Source: Lachnospiraceae bacterium (GTDB taxonomy: Bacteria; Bacillota; Clostridia; Lachnospirales; Lachnospiraceae). From it: 56,169 nucleotides of DNA. Below, piece after piece: positions 36,801-45,453 of this stretch. Position 1 is the first letter of the stretch. Every line of letters begins with the position of its first letter. A program made the translations under genes and the position numbers. The stretch is from assembly GCA_024697065.1 (NCBI GenBank), contig JAILGE010000034.1, positions 1 through 56,169 on the forward strand, given 5' to 3'. A model generated the notes under the pieces. The model saw only the letters and a list, made by a program, of their open reading frames with translations. It did not search any database and was not told the origin of the DNA.

Positions 36801-37799
36801 TTAATTGGCGTTATCATTATACCCTGCGAGAAATTCTATGTATCTTCCCGTACCGATGGCCACACAGGTCATGGGCTCATCAGCTGTCATGGTATTGATA
36901 TGAGTACGCTCCTCGATAAGTTCCTCAAGTCCTCTGAGCATCGCTCCGCCGCCGGTAAGAACTATGCCGCGGTCAACGATATCGCCCGCAAGCTCGGGGG
37001 GAGTCTTCTCAAGAACGGAACAGATAGTATCGAGTATCTGAGTGGTAGCTTCCTTAAGAGCTTCCTGAGTCTCATCCGAAGAAACACGGATGGTTTCCGG
37101 AAGTCCTGTTACGAGATTCCTTCCGCGTACATCCATATAGTCAACTTCCGTACGCTTGAATGCCGTACCGATATTGATCTTGATATCCTCGGCGGTACGT
37201 TCACCTACCAGAAGATTATATTTCTTTCTCATATAACGAACGATGGCTTCATCAAAGTCATCACCTGCGATCTTGATGGATGCACTCTCAACCGTACCTC
37301 CGAGAGAGATGACCGCAACGTCCGTTGTGCCGCCGCCTATATCGACGATCATGTTACCCTGAGGCTTGGAAATATCTATTCCCGCTCCGATAGCAGCTGC
37401 GATAGGCTCCTCGATAATGGTAACTTCTCTGGCACCCGCCTGATAGGTCGCATCTTCAACAGCCTTCTTCTCAACCTCGGTAACTCCGCTGGGAACACAT
37501 ACAGCAACTCTGGGCTTTCTGAAAGTCTTCTTTCCCATTGCTTTTATGATGAAATATTTCATCATCTGTTCCGTAACGGTATAGTTGGAAATAACACCCT
37601 GTCTCAGAGGTCTTACGGCCACTATCGTTCCGGGTGTACGTCCTATCATAAGTCTGGCATCTTCGCCAATGGCTTTTATCTTATTATTATCCTTGTCAAA
37701 AGCAACAACACTGGGCTCCTTTAAAACAACGCCCTTGCCTTTGATATATACAAGTACGCTGGCGGTGCCAAGATCGATACCGACATCTGAATAATTCAT
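36801..37799 (-). CDS. mbl: rod shape-determining protein, MreB/Mbl family
   Basis: A 332-residue actin-like protein that guides lateral wall synthesis. VGIDLGTASVLVYIKGKG (phosphate 1), VDIGGGTTDVAVISLGG (phosphate 2) and VLTGGGAMLRGLEELIEE (adenosine motif) are intact. The choice of Mbl rather than MreB rests on context: flhO and flhP follow, as in Bacillus, and mreC/mreD are absent. It follows greA by 11 bases with an AAAGGTGG ribosome binding site. Confidence 0.92.
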   Translation of the reverse strand: MNYSDVGIDLGTASVLVYIKGKGVVLKEPSVVAFDKDNNKIKAIGEDARLMIGRTPGTIVAVRPLRQGVISNYTVTEQMMKYFIIKAMGKKTFRKPRVAVCVPSGVTEVEKKAVEDATYQAGAREVTIIEEPIAAAIGAGIDISKPQGNMIVDIGGGTTDVAVISLGGTVESASIKIAGDDFDEAIVRYMRKKYNLLVGERTAEDIKINIGTAFKRTEVDYMDVRGRNLVTGLPETIRVSSDETQEALKEATTQILDTICSVLEKTPPELAGDIVDRGIVLTGGGAMLRGLEELIEERTHINTMTADEPMTCVAIGTGRYIEFLAGYNDNAN

Positions 37800-37810
37800 A
37801 AATCCACCTT

Positions 37811-38299
37811 TTATCTGTCTTTTTCTACCCAGATATCAACCACTTCAAACTCCTGAACACCGGCAGGAGCATCGAAAGATACAACTGAACCCTTCTTAGC
37901 ACCGGCTAATGCACGTCCGAGAGGTGATTCATCGGAGATAACACCTGCAAGTGACTGAGCCTCACTGGAACTCTTAAGCGTAATGCTCTTTTCCTTGCCT
38001 GTGGAAACATTCTTGATCTTAACTGAGCATCCGAAAGAAACAACAGAGGGCTTGCCGCGCTTCTGCTCTACATCAACGACTTCTACGTCCTTTAAGATCT
38101 CTTCGATCTCATCGATCCTTGCCTGAACATCTCTCTGCTCATCTCTTGCAGCATCGTAATCAGCGTTCTCGGAAAGGTCGCCCTGTTCTCTGGCTTCCTT
38201 GATCTTCTGTGAGATCTCATCCATTCTTGTGAGCTTTAAGTAATTGAGCTCATCTTCATATTTTTTGAGGCCTTCTCTGGTCAGTCTGTTTTTAGCCAT
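37811..38299 (-). CDS. greA: transcription elongation factor GreA
   Basis: A 162-residue protein: N-terminal coiled coil with the acidic tip EQGDLSENADYDAARDEQ that enters the RNA polymerase channel and stimulates cleavage of backtracked RNA, and a C-terminal FKBP-like domain (DESPLGRALAGAKKGSVVSF). GGAGGG precedes the start, and a promoter lies at 38353-38382. It is the first gene of a minus-strand series reaching to glmM. Confidence 0.95.
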   Translation of the reverse strand: MAKNRLTREGLKKYEDELNYLKLTRMDEISQKIKEAREQGDLSENADYDAARDEQRDVQARIDEIEEILKDVEVVDVEQKRGKPSVVSFGCSVKIKNVSTGKEKSITLKSSSEAQSLAGVISDESPLGRALAGAKKGSVVSFDAPAGVQEFEVVDIWVEKDR

Positions 38300-38352
38300 T
38301 CCGGTATACCCTCCATTTAAAATTTCTTATAATAAATCCAAGATGACATCCG

Positions 38353-38382
38353 ATTATAACGCATAAGCGGAATATCTGTCAA
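38353..38382 (-). promoter_or_regulatory. promoter upstream of greA
   Basis: Minus strand TTGACA (38377-38382), an 18-base spacer and perfect TATAAT (38353-38358), start near 38346, about 46 bases before the greA ATG. It probably drives greA, mbl and the flagellar genes behind it. Confidence 0.78.
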
Positions 38383-38393
38383 ACCCCGCTGTA

Positions 38394-39353
38394 TCATCCT
38401 ATCATTTCCAACAGTTCTTCAATGCCTTCAAAGGTGGTCAGTTCGCAGGCTCTTTTTCTCAGGGCAGCTGCTTCGGGAAAACCCGCAAGGTACCAGGCCA
38501 CATGTTTCCTCATTTCCCTGATCCCTATATACTCACCTTTACATTCTTCCATAAGTTCTGCATGGTGCCTGATCATGCGCTTTATCTCTTCTGTGTCCGG
38601 CTTCTCATTCGTAACCGGACCTTCACCCGACAGAGCATCACGGATCCTTGCAAAGATCCAGGGATTTCCTCTTGCCGCACGGCCCACCATCACGGCATCA
38701 CACCCCGTCTCTTCAAACATCTTCTTCGCCGCTTCGGGTGAATCGATATCTCCGTTGCCTATGACAGGAATGCTTACCGATTCCTTGACCTGTCTGATGA
38801 TATCCCAGTCAGCCTTTCCGCTGTAGTACTGTTCCCTTGTCCTGCCGTGAACCGTTACCGCTGCGGCGCCTGCATCTTCCATCCGCCTGGCAAATTCCAC
38901 GGCATTAATATGAGAGTCATCAAATCCCTTTCGGAACTTTACGGTTACAGGCTTCTTTACGGCGGAAGATACTGCTTTGACTATGCGTCCCGCAAGCTCC
39001 GGATCCTTCATTAAGGCTGAACCTTCATGATTGTTCACTACCTTTGGAACAGGGCATCCCATGTTGATGTCCAGGATATCAAAAGGTCTGTCCTCTATGG
39101 ATGCGGCCACTTTTGCCATAAGCTCCGGCTCCGATCCGAACAGCTGAAGGGATACGGGATGTTCATCCTCACCCATTGCCATCAAAGCTTCGGTGTTTTT
39201 ATTCTTATAATGTATCGCCTTGGCGCTGACCATTTCCATACACAAAAGACCTGCCCCCGTTTCTCTGCAGAGAGTACGGAATGGCAGATCCGTTACGCCG
39301 GCCATTGGTGCAAGGACGACAGGTGTTTCTATCGTTACGTTTCCGATCTTCAT
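38394..39353 (-). CDS. dus: tRNA-dihydrouridine synthase (DusB-like)
   Basis: A 319-residue FMN enzyme that reduces uridines in t[19 protein letters not shown] binds [20 protein letters not shown] carries the catalytic Cys, [14 protein letters not shown] and [13 protein letters not shown] complete the barrel; the C-terminal helical domain is present. ATGA overlap with coaX indicates coupling. It is the last gene of the nfeD-to-dus unit. Confidence 0.94.
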   Translation of the reverse strand: MKIGNVTIETPVVLAPMAGVTDLPFRTLCRETGAGLLCMEMVSAKAIHYKNKNTEALMAMGEDEHPVSLQLFGSEPELMAKVAASIEDRPFDILDINMGCPVPKVVNNHEGSALMKDPELAGRIVKAVSSAVKKPVTVKFRKGFDDSHINAVEFARRMEDAGAAAVTVHGRTREQYYSGKADWDIIRQVKESVSIPVIGNGDIDSPEAAKKMFEETGCDAVMVGRAARGNPWIFARIRDALSGEGPVTNEKPDTEEIKRMIRHHAELMEECKGEYIGIREMRKHVAWYLAGFPEAAALRKRACELTTFEGIEELLEMIG

Positions 39354-40120
39354 TTCAGATTCTTCTCATAGATATATCTCAACCCGTCAAGAGTAAGCAT
39401 GCGATCGTATATATCAATGCAGTCTGTCTCCTCGGCTATTATACTTCCGAGACCTCCCGTAGCCACTACATACATCTTATCCAGATGTGCCTCTTCTTTT
39501 ACTTTTTTAACTATGTATTCCGTCTGCCCGATCTGACCGTAAACCAGTCCCGCCTGCATACTTGTCACTGTATTCTGGGCAAGTATTGACTCCGGTTTTT
39601 TGATCTCTATCTCCGGAAGCTTGGCGGTATCTTCCCAGAGTGCCTTGGCACTGATCTTGATACCGGGAGCTGTTATACCTGCAAGGAATTCTCCGTCGGC
39701 ACCGATAAGATCGTATGTGGTAGCTGTCCCAAAATCCATTACCAGAACAGGGCCGCCGTATTTTTCATAAGCTCCCACCGCATCAACTATTCTGTCGGCA
39801 CCGATCTCCTTGGGATTCTCCGTAACTATCCTGATCCCTGTCTTGAGTCCCGGTCCCACTATCATGGGATTCTTGCCCACATAGCGTTCCAGCGCACCGG
39901 TGAGTGCATGCATGACTCCCGGCACAACACTTGAGACTATCACGCCCTCTATGTCTTTTGTCTTTACTTTGATGTTATCAAGAATATCCAAAAGAGTGGC
40001 TCCGTACTCATCCGATGTTCTGGGTGTGGATGTCATGATACGGAATGTATTCCTTAATTCATTTCCCTGATAAAGTCCGAAAGTGATATTTGTATTTCCT
40101 ACATCAACTGTCAAAAGCAT
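39350..40120 (-). CDS. coaX: type III pantothenate kinase
   Basis: CoaX phosphorylates pantothenate, the first step to coenzyme A, and is not feedback-inhibited in this family. [12 protein letters not shown] (phosphate 1), [30 protein letters not shown] (phosphate 2) and [15 protein letters not shown] are all visible; 256 residues is normal. Start after GGGAGAATAAAG. Confidence 0.95.
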   Translation of the reverse strand: MLLTVDVGNTNITFGLYQGNELRNTFRIMTSTPRTSDEYGATLLDILDNIKVKTKDIEGVIVSSVVPGVMHALTGALERYVGKNPMIVGPGLKTGIRIVTENPKEIGADRIVDAVGAYEKYGGPVLVMDFGTATTYDLIGADGEFLAGITAPGIKISAKALWEDTAKLPEIEIKKPESILAQNTVTSMQAGLVYGQIGQTEYIVKKVKEEAHLDKMYVVATGGLGSIIAEETDCIDIYDRMLTLDGLRYIYEKNLK

Positions 40121-40152
40121 TTCTTTATTCTCCCTGCGACCGCCCGGCGCTT

Positions 40153-40524
40153 TTATTCCTGAAAAGGCTCATGAAGTATGAGTGTTCTGTAATACATACT
40201 CAATGCTTCCAGCAGATCGCTTTTCTTTCTCCTGATCTCTCCGGTAAGAAGTCCCGCAGATATCTCATCATAATAGTAATCGTCTTCATCCGATGCGGTG
40301 TCCATTGAAATACCGCCGTCAGGCTCAAAGACTATGGTAAATATACCTCCGCATTCCTCCGTGAACAGCACGCACATCACATGAAGCTCATCCTGGATGG
40401 ACTTCGGAAGATTACCGAACTTTTCCTTGTTGAAAAAATATTTTTTCTCGTAAGCATTTGCTCCGCATAAGACCACACGGCCGTTATCCGAAACAGACTC
40501 TTTTTCTTTCTCTTCTTTACTCAT
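40153..40524 (-). CDS. small acidic cytosolic protein, unknown
   Basis: A 123-residue protein with a charged N-terminus and a core of strands and helices ([40 protein letters not shown]) followed by an Asp/Tyr-rich loop ([13 protein letters not shown]). No motif I can name. Its ATG overlaps the birA stop (TAATG), so it is co-translated with birA and probably a genuine gene. Confidence 0.72.
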   Translation of the reverse strand: MSKEEKEKESVSDNGRVVLCGANAYEKKYFFNKEKFGNLPKSIQDELHVMCVLFTEECGGIFTIVFEPDGGISMDTASDEDDYYYDEISAGLLTGEIRRKKSDLLEALSMYYRTLILHEPFQE

Positions 40525-41528
40525 TATACGTACCCGTAGATCCCTCTGACCGACACTTCTCCTGTCGATACGGTCTTTATCGTTCCGTCAGAAAGCTTTA
40601 CTATCAGCGCTCCGCTGTCATTGATGCCTTCAGCTACACCTGTGTATTCTCCCTTGGGATCGAGTATCCTTACTTCCTTACCCTTGTTGATCAGATAGCT
40701 GTCATAAATATCCACGAAATCCGATACATCAAGATGCTCCGCAAAGATACCGTAGTAGTATTCGAAATACTCCATGATACCGATTATCAGCGCGGTCCTG
40801 TCAACCTTTTCTCCCTTTTCGATACGGAGCGATGTCGCTATATCCTGTAATTCTTCCGGGAATAAAGTCTGATTGGCATTGATCCCCACACCCACTATCA
40901 CATGGTGGATATAATCAGGCTCTGCGCTCATCTCCGTCAGTATGCCGCAAACCTTCTTGGAATTAACAAGTACGTCATTGGGCCACTTGATCTTCACATC
41001 CAGATCACGGTGCAGTCCCGTTATCACTTCCGCAACACTTATAGCCATAAGCAGCGTAAGCATGGGAGCCTTGTCAGGGAGAAAATCCGGTCTGAGCAGA
41101 AGACTCATGGAAATGCTCTCACCCGCAGGCGATACCCATGTCCTTCCCCGTCTTCCCTTGCCACCTGTCTGCATATCCGCTACAACAAGAGAACCATGCT
41201 CCATTCCTTCCTCTGCAAGATACTTCGCATCTTCATTGGTGGATTCGGTTTCCTTATGGTAGTAAACTCTCCTGCCTGCCCAAAGTGTTGTCATGCGGCT
41301 CATCAGCTCACCGGATGATAATATCTCCGGATAACTGATGAGATGATATCCCTTATTTGTGACAGCCTCTATATCATATCCTTCCGCCACAAGCTGCTGA
41401 ACCACTTTCCACACCGCAGTTCTGGATACGCCGAGCTTTTCACAGATCTCCTGACCTGATATGTATCCTTTGGTATTACGCAGTTCTCTGAGTATCTCTG
41501 CTTTTACGCTTACGATCTTTCTCTCCAA
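40524..41528 (-). CDS. birA: bifunctional biotin-[acetyl-CoA-carboxylase] ligase and repressor
   Basis: A 334-residue protein with an N-terminal winged helix (ISGQEICEKLGVSRTAVWKVV, ~22-42), a central ligase domain with GGKGRRGRTWVSP (biotin/ATP loop) and IKWPNDVLVNSKKVCGIL, and the C-terminal SH3-like domain. It biotinylates carboxylases and, through the DNA-binding domain, represses biotin genes. Start is TTG at 41528 after AGAGGGA. Confidence 0.94.
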   Translation of the reverse strand: MERKIVSVKAEILRELRNTKGYISGQEICEKLGVSRTAVWKVVQQLVAEGYDIEAVTNKGYHLISYPEILSSGELMSRMTTLWAGRRVYYHKETESTNEDAKYLAEEGMEHGSLVVADMQTGGKGRRGRTWVSPAGESISMSLLLRPDFLPDKAPMLTLLMAISVAEVITGLHRDLDVKIKWPNDVLVNSKKVCGILTEMSAEPDYIHHVIVGVGINANQTLFPEELQDIATSLRIEKGEKVDRTALIIGIMEYFEYYYGIFAEHLDVSDFVDIYDSYLINKGKEVRILDPKGEYTGVAEGINDSGALIVKLSDGTIKTVSTGEVSVRGIYGYV

Positions 41529-41542
41529 ATCCGGGTCCCTCT

Positions 41543-42535
41543 TTAGAAAGCTCCGAGTGTGGCAGCCATCACTGCCTTGATCGTATGCATTCTGTTCTCT
41601 GCTTCACGGAATACTTCCGACTGACTGCTCTTAAACACCTCATCGGTAACTTCCATCTCGTCGAGTCCGAATTTATCATTTATCGTCTTGCCGATCTCGG
41701 TTCCCAGATCATGGAATGCCGGGAGGCAGTGTAAGAAGATCGCTGTATCCTTTGCGCATTTAAGCAGATCCATGGTAACTCTGTAGGGTGTAAGATCCCT
41801 GATACGCTCTTCCCAGATCTCATCAGGCTCACCCATGGAGACCCATACATCCGTATAGATAACATCGGCATCCTTTGCAGCAGCCTTCGGATCTGTTTCG
41901 AGACTTACGGATCCGCCGCTTTCAGCAGCCCACTTTTTGCACAGCTCTACCAGCTCCGCATTCGGGAAATACTTCTCCGGAGCTCCTACGGAAAAATGCA
42001 TTCCCATCTTGGAGCAGAGTATCATAAGCGAATTTCCGGTGTTGTATCTGGCATCGCCCATGTAGCAAAGCTTTCTGCCCTTGTAATCTCCGAACACCTC
42101 TCTGATGGTAAGGAGATCGGCAAGCATCTGTGTGGGATGATATTCGTTGGTAAGACCGTTCCAGATGGGAACTCCTGCATATTTTGCAAGCTCCTCCACT
42201 ATCTCCTGACCGTATCCTCTGTACTCTATACCTTCAAACATCGAGCCCAGTACCCTTGCCGTATCTGCGATGCTCTCTTTCTTGCCGATCTGTGATGCTT
42301 TGGGATCGAGATATGTAGTACCCATCCCAAGATCGTGTGCGGCAACTTCAAAAGAGCAGCGTGTACGAGTGCTGGTCTTCTCGAAGATAAGTGCTATATT
42401 CTTTCCTCTGAGTACATCAACGGGAATACCTTCTTTCTTCTTCCTCTTGAGCTCTGCTGCCAGATCCGTAAGATAAAGGATCTCCTCTGCTGTATAGTCC
42501 TTTAATGTAAGAAAATTACGTCCTTTAAAATTCAT
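41543..42535 (-). CDS. argF: ornithine carbamoyltransferase
   Basis: Joins carbamoyl phosphate to ornithine giving citrulline in arginine synthesis. Carbamoyl phosphate motif [13 protein letters not shown] (~residue 52), [12 protein letters not shown], ornithine-side [11 protein letters not shown] and HCLPAFHD near residue 270 are intact; 330 residues is standard. No arcA/arcC neighbours, so the biosynthetic role is more likely than the arginine deiminase pathway. It lies 12 bases after the SPFH gene. Confidence 0.95.
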   Translation of the reverse strand: MNFKGRNFLTLKDYTAEEILYLTDLAAELKRKKKEGIPVDVLRGKNIALIFEKTSTRTRCSFEVAAHDLGMGTTYLDPKASQIGKKESIADTARVLGSMFEGIEYRGYGQEIVEELAKYAGVPIWNGLTNEYHPTQMLADLLTIREVFGDYKGRKLCYMGDARYNTGNSLMILCSKMGMHFSVGAPEKYFPNAELVELCKKWAAESGGSVSLETDPKAAAKDADVIYTDVWVSMGEPDEIWEERIRDLTPYRVTMDLLKCAKDTAIFLHCLPAFHDLGTEIGKTINDKFGLDEMEVTDEVFKSSQSEVFREAENRMHTIKAVMAATLGAF

Positions 42536-42547
42536 ATTCCTTCACCG

Positions 42548-43480
42548 TTATTCCTTTGAGACAACTTCCTTGAAAGTAGTTGCCAGTCCTGCTATTCCCT
42601 GAAGATCCGAAGGGATGATTATCTTTGTTGCCTGTCCGTTGGCCATCTGCTGGAGAGCTTCAAGAGACTTAATCTGAAGAACGCTCTCGTCCGCTCCTGC
42701 TTCTTTAAGCATTCTGATACCGTCCGCGGTAGCTTCCTGGACTTTTCTTATAGCCTCAGCCTGACCTTCTGCCTGTCTGAGGAGGGCTTCCTTTTGAGCC
42801 TCTGCACGGAGGATCTGTGCCTCCTTCTCAGCCTGGGCGCTGAGGATTGCAGATTCCTTCTTACCCTCTGCCACAAGGATGGAAGATTTCTTCTCACCTT
42901 CTGCACGGGTAACGGCCTCACGTCGTTCACGTTCCGCCTTCATCTGCTTCTCCATGGCATTCTGTATCTCTGCAGGTGCCATGATATTCTTAAGCTCTAC
43001 TCGGTTAACCTTGATACCCCAGGGATCCGTTGCAAGATCTACGGAAGCTCGCATCTGGGTATTGATGACTTCACGGCTGGTAAGTGTTGAGTCGAAATCC
43101 AGGTCACCGATTATGTTTCGAAGTGTTGTAGCTGTCAGGTTCTCGATAGCAAGTATGGGATTGTCCACACCGTATGCATAAAGCTTGGGATCCGTTATCT
43201 GGAAAAATACGATGGTATCGATACGCATCGTAACGTTATCCTTGGTGATAACCGGCTGGGGCGGGAAGTCATATACCTGCTCCTTAAGAAGAACCTTCTT
43301 TGAGATCTTGTCTATAACGGGCATCTTGTAATGCCAGCCTGCATGCCATGTATCAAGATATGTACCGAAACGCTCAACTACATAAGCATTCGCCTGGGGA
43401 ACGATCCTGATACCCGATATAAGTACGATTATCAGAAAAATGATAAGTATCGCGCCTAAGAATAATAATCCACCCTCCAT
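42548..43480 (-). CDS. SPFH/stomatin-like membrane protein (QmcA type)
   Basis: A 310-residue protein: one N-terminal helix (~4-22), the SPFH domain (~25-190; VERFGTYLDTWHAGWHYKMP, IDTIVFFQITDPKLYAYGV) and a long alanine/glutamate coiled coil of 11-residue repeats (~185-260). Such proteins form ring scaffolds on the membrane, usually with an NfeD partner, which is encoded just upstream. AAAGGAGG precedes the start. Confidence 0.93.
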   Translation of the reverse strand: MEGGLLFLGAILIIFLIIVLISGIRIVPQANAYVVERFGTYLDTWHAGWHYKMPVIDKISKKVLLKEQVYDFPPQPVITKDNVTMRIDTIVFFQITDPKLYAYGVDNPILAIENLTATTLRNIIGDLDFDSTLTSREVINTQMRASVDLATDPWGIKVNRVELKNIMAPAEIQNAMEKQMKAERERREAVTRAEGEKKSSILVAEGKKESAILSAQAEKEAQILRAEAQKEALLRQAEGQAEAIRKVQEATADGIRMLKEAGADESVLQIKSLEALQQMANGQATKIIIPSDLQGIAGLATTFKEVVSKE

Positions 43481-43514
43481 GTTAATCCTCCTTTGTGTCG
43501 TTTAATGTCAGTTA

Positions 43515-43958
43515 TTATATCTGTTCAACAATAAGCTTTACGCCTTCAACCCTGAGAACCTTTGCCCTGGCTCCTTCAGGTATGGTTACGGTTTCGGATG
43601 CGGATCTCGCTGTCCACTCCATCCCGTTGAGTTCTGCTTTTCCTCTGGCTCCTACGTTGTCTATAGCCTCAGTGATAACACAGATCTCTCCCGGAAGTGT
43701 CTCCACGTTCGTTGGTACTACTTTTTTATTGAAATGCAGCATTGCCACTGGTCTTGTAAAAATAAGCAGTACAATGGATGTCACAAGAAAGAGAGCTATC
43801 TGGACAAACAGATTCGCACCGCAGAATGTGGATATCAGCGCGATCAGCGAACCACCCGCAAACCATATGGTCGTCAGTCCCTGTGTGATTATCTCTATAA
43901 CTACCAATACGATCAGTGCAACCAGCCAGATTATGGCCATTGTCATAATATCAGGCAT
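43515..43958 (-). CDS. NfeD family membrane protein
   Basis: A 147-residue short NfeD: three to four helices in residues 5-75 and a C-terminal OB-fold domain (GEICVITEAIDNVGARGKAELNG). These proteins pair with SPFH scaffolds. The ATG at 43958 follows AGGAGG directly and is chosen over the ATG at 43991, which lies inside the promoter region. First gene of the unit that continues to dus. Confidence 0.92.
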   Translation of the reverse strand: MPDIMTMAIIWLVALIVLVVIEIITQGLTTIWFAGGSLIALISTFCGANLFVQIALFLVTSIVLLIFTRPVAMLHFNKKVVPTNVETLPGEICVITEAIDNVGARGKAELNGMEWTARSASETVTIPEGARAKVLRVEGVKLIVEQI

Positions 43959-43993
43959 ACCGGCCTCCTTTCCCGTCCTCATTTTTTGCACAC

Positions 43994-44007
43994 ATTATAG
44001 TATAACA
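43994..44007 (-). promoter_or_regulatory. extended -10 promoter before nfeD
   Basis: Minus strand TGTTATACT (43999-44007) is an extended -10 element, followed at once by an overlapping TATAAT (43994-43999). The -35 is weak (ATGAAA at 44022-44027, inside the neighbouring terminator loop). Start would be near 43988-43992. Confidence 0.55.
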
Positions 44008-44008
44008 T

Positions 44009-44036
44009 AAAACCTCCTGCATTTCATTGCAGAAGG
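44009..44036 (-). terminator. terminator after the cell wall hydrolase gene
   Basis: Minus strand CCTTCTGCA (44028-44036) pairs with TGCAGGAGG (44013-44021), one wobble, six-base loop, then TTTT (44009-44012). It ends the hydrolase transcript and abuts the nfeD promoter. Confidence 0.85.
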
Positions 44037-44091
44037 CTTTACTGTAAGTTCCTTATCATTCGGTTTTTATTTCCGATCCGATCCCTGATCT

Positions 44092-45321
44092 TTACCAGAA
44101 AACGTGAGCTCCTATGACAATACCGTCGTGATTGCCGGATCGCCTGAAGTGAGTTGCATTACCCACATTGGAATATCCGTCCAGTGCTGCCTGCGCCGCC
44201 TGCAGACACTGTGTCTTAACACCCGCAGCTATGGTCCTGTCCACCTTGCCCGATCCCGCAGGAGTGAACTGTCCCGAAGCATATATAACACCATATATTG
44301 TCGAAGGATATGCCGCACTTCTCACGCGGTTCATTACTACAGCTCCCACAGCAACCTGACCTTCATAGGACTGGTTTCCGGCCTCGCACTGTATAAGCGC
44401 ACCCAGAAGAGTAACGTCTGCTGCTTCCGCGGCATATGCACCGTATTGCTGGTGTCTCCCCGCTTCTTTGGCCGCTGCCGCAGCCTTTGCTGCCGCTGCT
44501 TTGGCTGCCGCCTTTTCCGCAGCTTCCTTCTCGGCTTTCTCACGGGCCTCGATAGCCGCCATGGTTTCTCCATAATCAATAAAATATTCCGTGGAAACAT
44601 ACTCACCGGATATAAATCCATCGGCACCTTCGAAGTCAATGGCTACCCATCCGTCCTCTTCATAGAGCGCTTCGAACACATCCCCGTCAGCAACCATTCC
44701 GAGACAGGGTGCATCAACGGAAGGAGTCTCCCTGACTCTGAGAGTCTGTCCCGTAACCGTTGCGCGAAGAGTTACCACATCATCATATAAAGCTCTGGCA
44801 TCATCACCGAAAAGCAGATAGTCATTTTTTACCCAGCCGCATACATCTCCGGACTGAACCTTGGTCCAGTCATCGGTATACTCGATGATGTACGCACCAC
44901 AGTCCTTGTACAGCTTGCCTACACGCTCGGATTCCTCATCTGCCTCAGCTCTTACATTTACGGACTCATTGACATCCGCCATGACAAGCTCTCCCGGATT
45001 CTGCCAGTAAAGAGCAGCCTGTTCATCAAGTATCTGCTGCACTTCCGAATCATCGGGAATAACATTGGTCTCCGTGGCATCCGCCGATCCTGCGGTAAGA
45101 TAACCTCTTCCATATTTTATTGTACATGGAGATTCATCTGAAGAAGCCTCCCCTGCCGTCTCTTCAGGAGAAATAGTCAGACTGCAGGGAAGCGAAACAT
45201 TAACACTTTCGGCCGTGTCCGCAGAAACTGCGCCCGCCGTTCGAAGCTCATCCTTGTTCGCGATGACAGCAGCAGTAAGAGAACATACCGCCGCTATAGA
45301 AACCCAACCGACTGCTTTCAT
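44092..45321 (-). CDS. secreted SH3-SleB-type cell wall hydrolase
   Basis: A 409-residue exported protein: hydrophobic N-terminus (AVGWVSIAAVCSLTAAVIA), a low-complexity region, two bacterial SH3 domains (~100-160, VNVRAEADEESERVGKL; ~165-230, LRVRETPSVDAPCLGMV), an Ala/Lys/Glu helical linker (~235-280), and a Hydrolase_2 domain (~285-409) with LIQCEAGNQSYEGQVAVGAVV, whose Glu is the presumed catalytic residue, and ATHFRRSGNHDG. SleB relatives are lytic transglycosylases in spore cortex; SH3-bearing versions also act on vegetative walls. The leader has no Shine-Dalgarno but a 4 x 10-bp repeat. Confidence 0.9.
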   Translation of the reverse strand: MKAVGWVSIAAVCSLTAAVIANKDELRTAGAVSADTAESVNVSLPCSLTISPEETAGEASSDESPCTIKYGRGYLTAGSADATETNVIPDDSEVQQILDEQAALYWQNPGELVMADVNESVNVRAEADEESERVGKLYKDCGAYIIEYTDDWTKVQSGDVCGWVKNDYLLFGDDARALYDDVVTLRATVTGQTLRVRETPSVDAPCLGMVADGDVFEALYEEDGWVAIDFEGADGFISGEYVSTEYFIDYGETMAAIEAREKAEKEAAEKAAAKAAAAKAAAAAKEAGRHQQYGAYAAEAADVTLLGALIQCEAGNQSYEGQVAVGAVVMNRVRSAAYPSTIYGVIYASGQFTPAGSGKVDRTIAAGVKTQCLQAAQAALDGYSNVGNATHFRRSGNHDGIVIGAHVFW

Positions 45322-45360
45322 TTGTTTCGCTTTGTTTCAAATTGTTACAATTTGTTAAAA
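45321..45360 (-). repeat. four tandem 10-bp repeats filling the hydrolase leader
   Basis: On the plus strand the four blocks are TTTGTTTCGC, TTTGTTTCAA, ATTGTTACAA and TTTGTTAAAA, in exact 10-bp register from 45321 to 45360. The repeat core is TTGTTWM. It includes the inverted repeat AAATTGT-A-ACAATTT. It spans the predicted transcription start to the ATG, so it is both a possible operator and the whole 5' leader. Confidence 0.8.
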
Positions 45361-45368
45361 TTTCGTTT

Positions 45369-45397
45369 AATATAGCAGATGAAATTCTATTTGTCAA
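45369..45397 (-). promoter_or_regulatory. promoter of the cell wall hydrolase gene
   Basis: Minus strand TTGACA (45392-45397), 17-base spacer, TATATT (45369-45374); start near 45362, immediately before the four-fold repeat. Confidence 0.82.
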
Positions 45398-45453
45398 ATC
45401 AGGCGAAACTTTTGTTCGATTCGTGTCGGGTCCGGTTTCAATTCATATCCGTG

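Noticed and set aside
36900-37724. Plus-strand open frame of 274 codons
   Set aside because: It lies wholly antisense to mbl, whose ATPase motifs are intact. Low codon constraint on the reverse strand explains its length.
42740-42960. Direct repeats of about 33 bases within the SPFH gene
   Set aside because: They encode the 11-residue coiled-coil heptad-like repeats usual in this family; not a mobile or CRISPR repeat.
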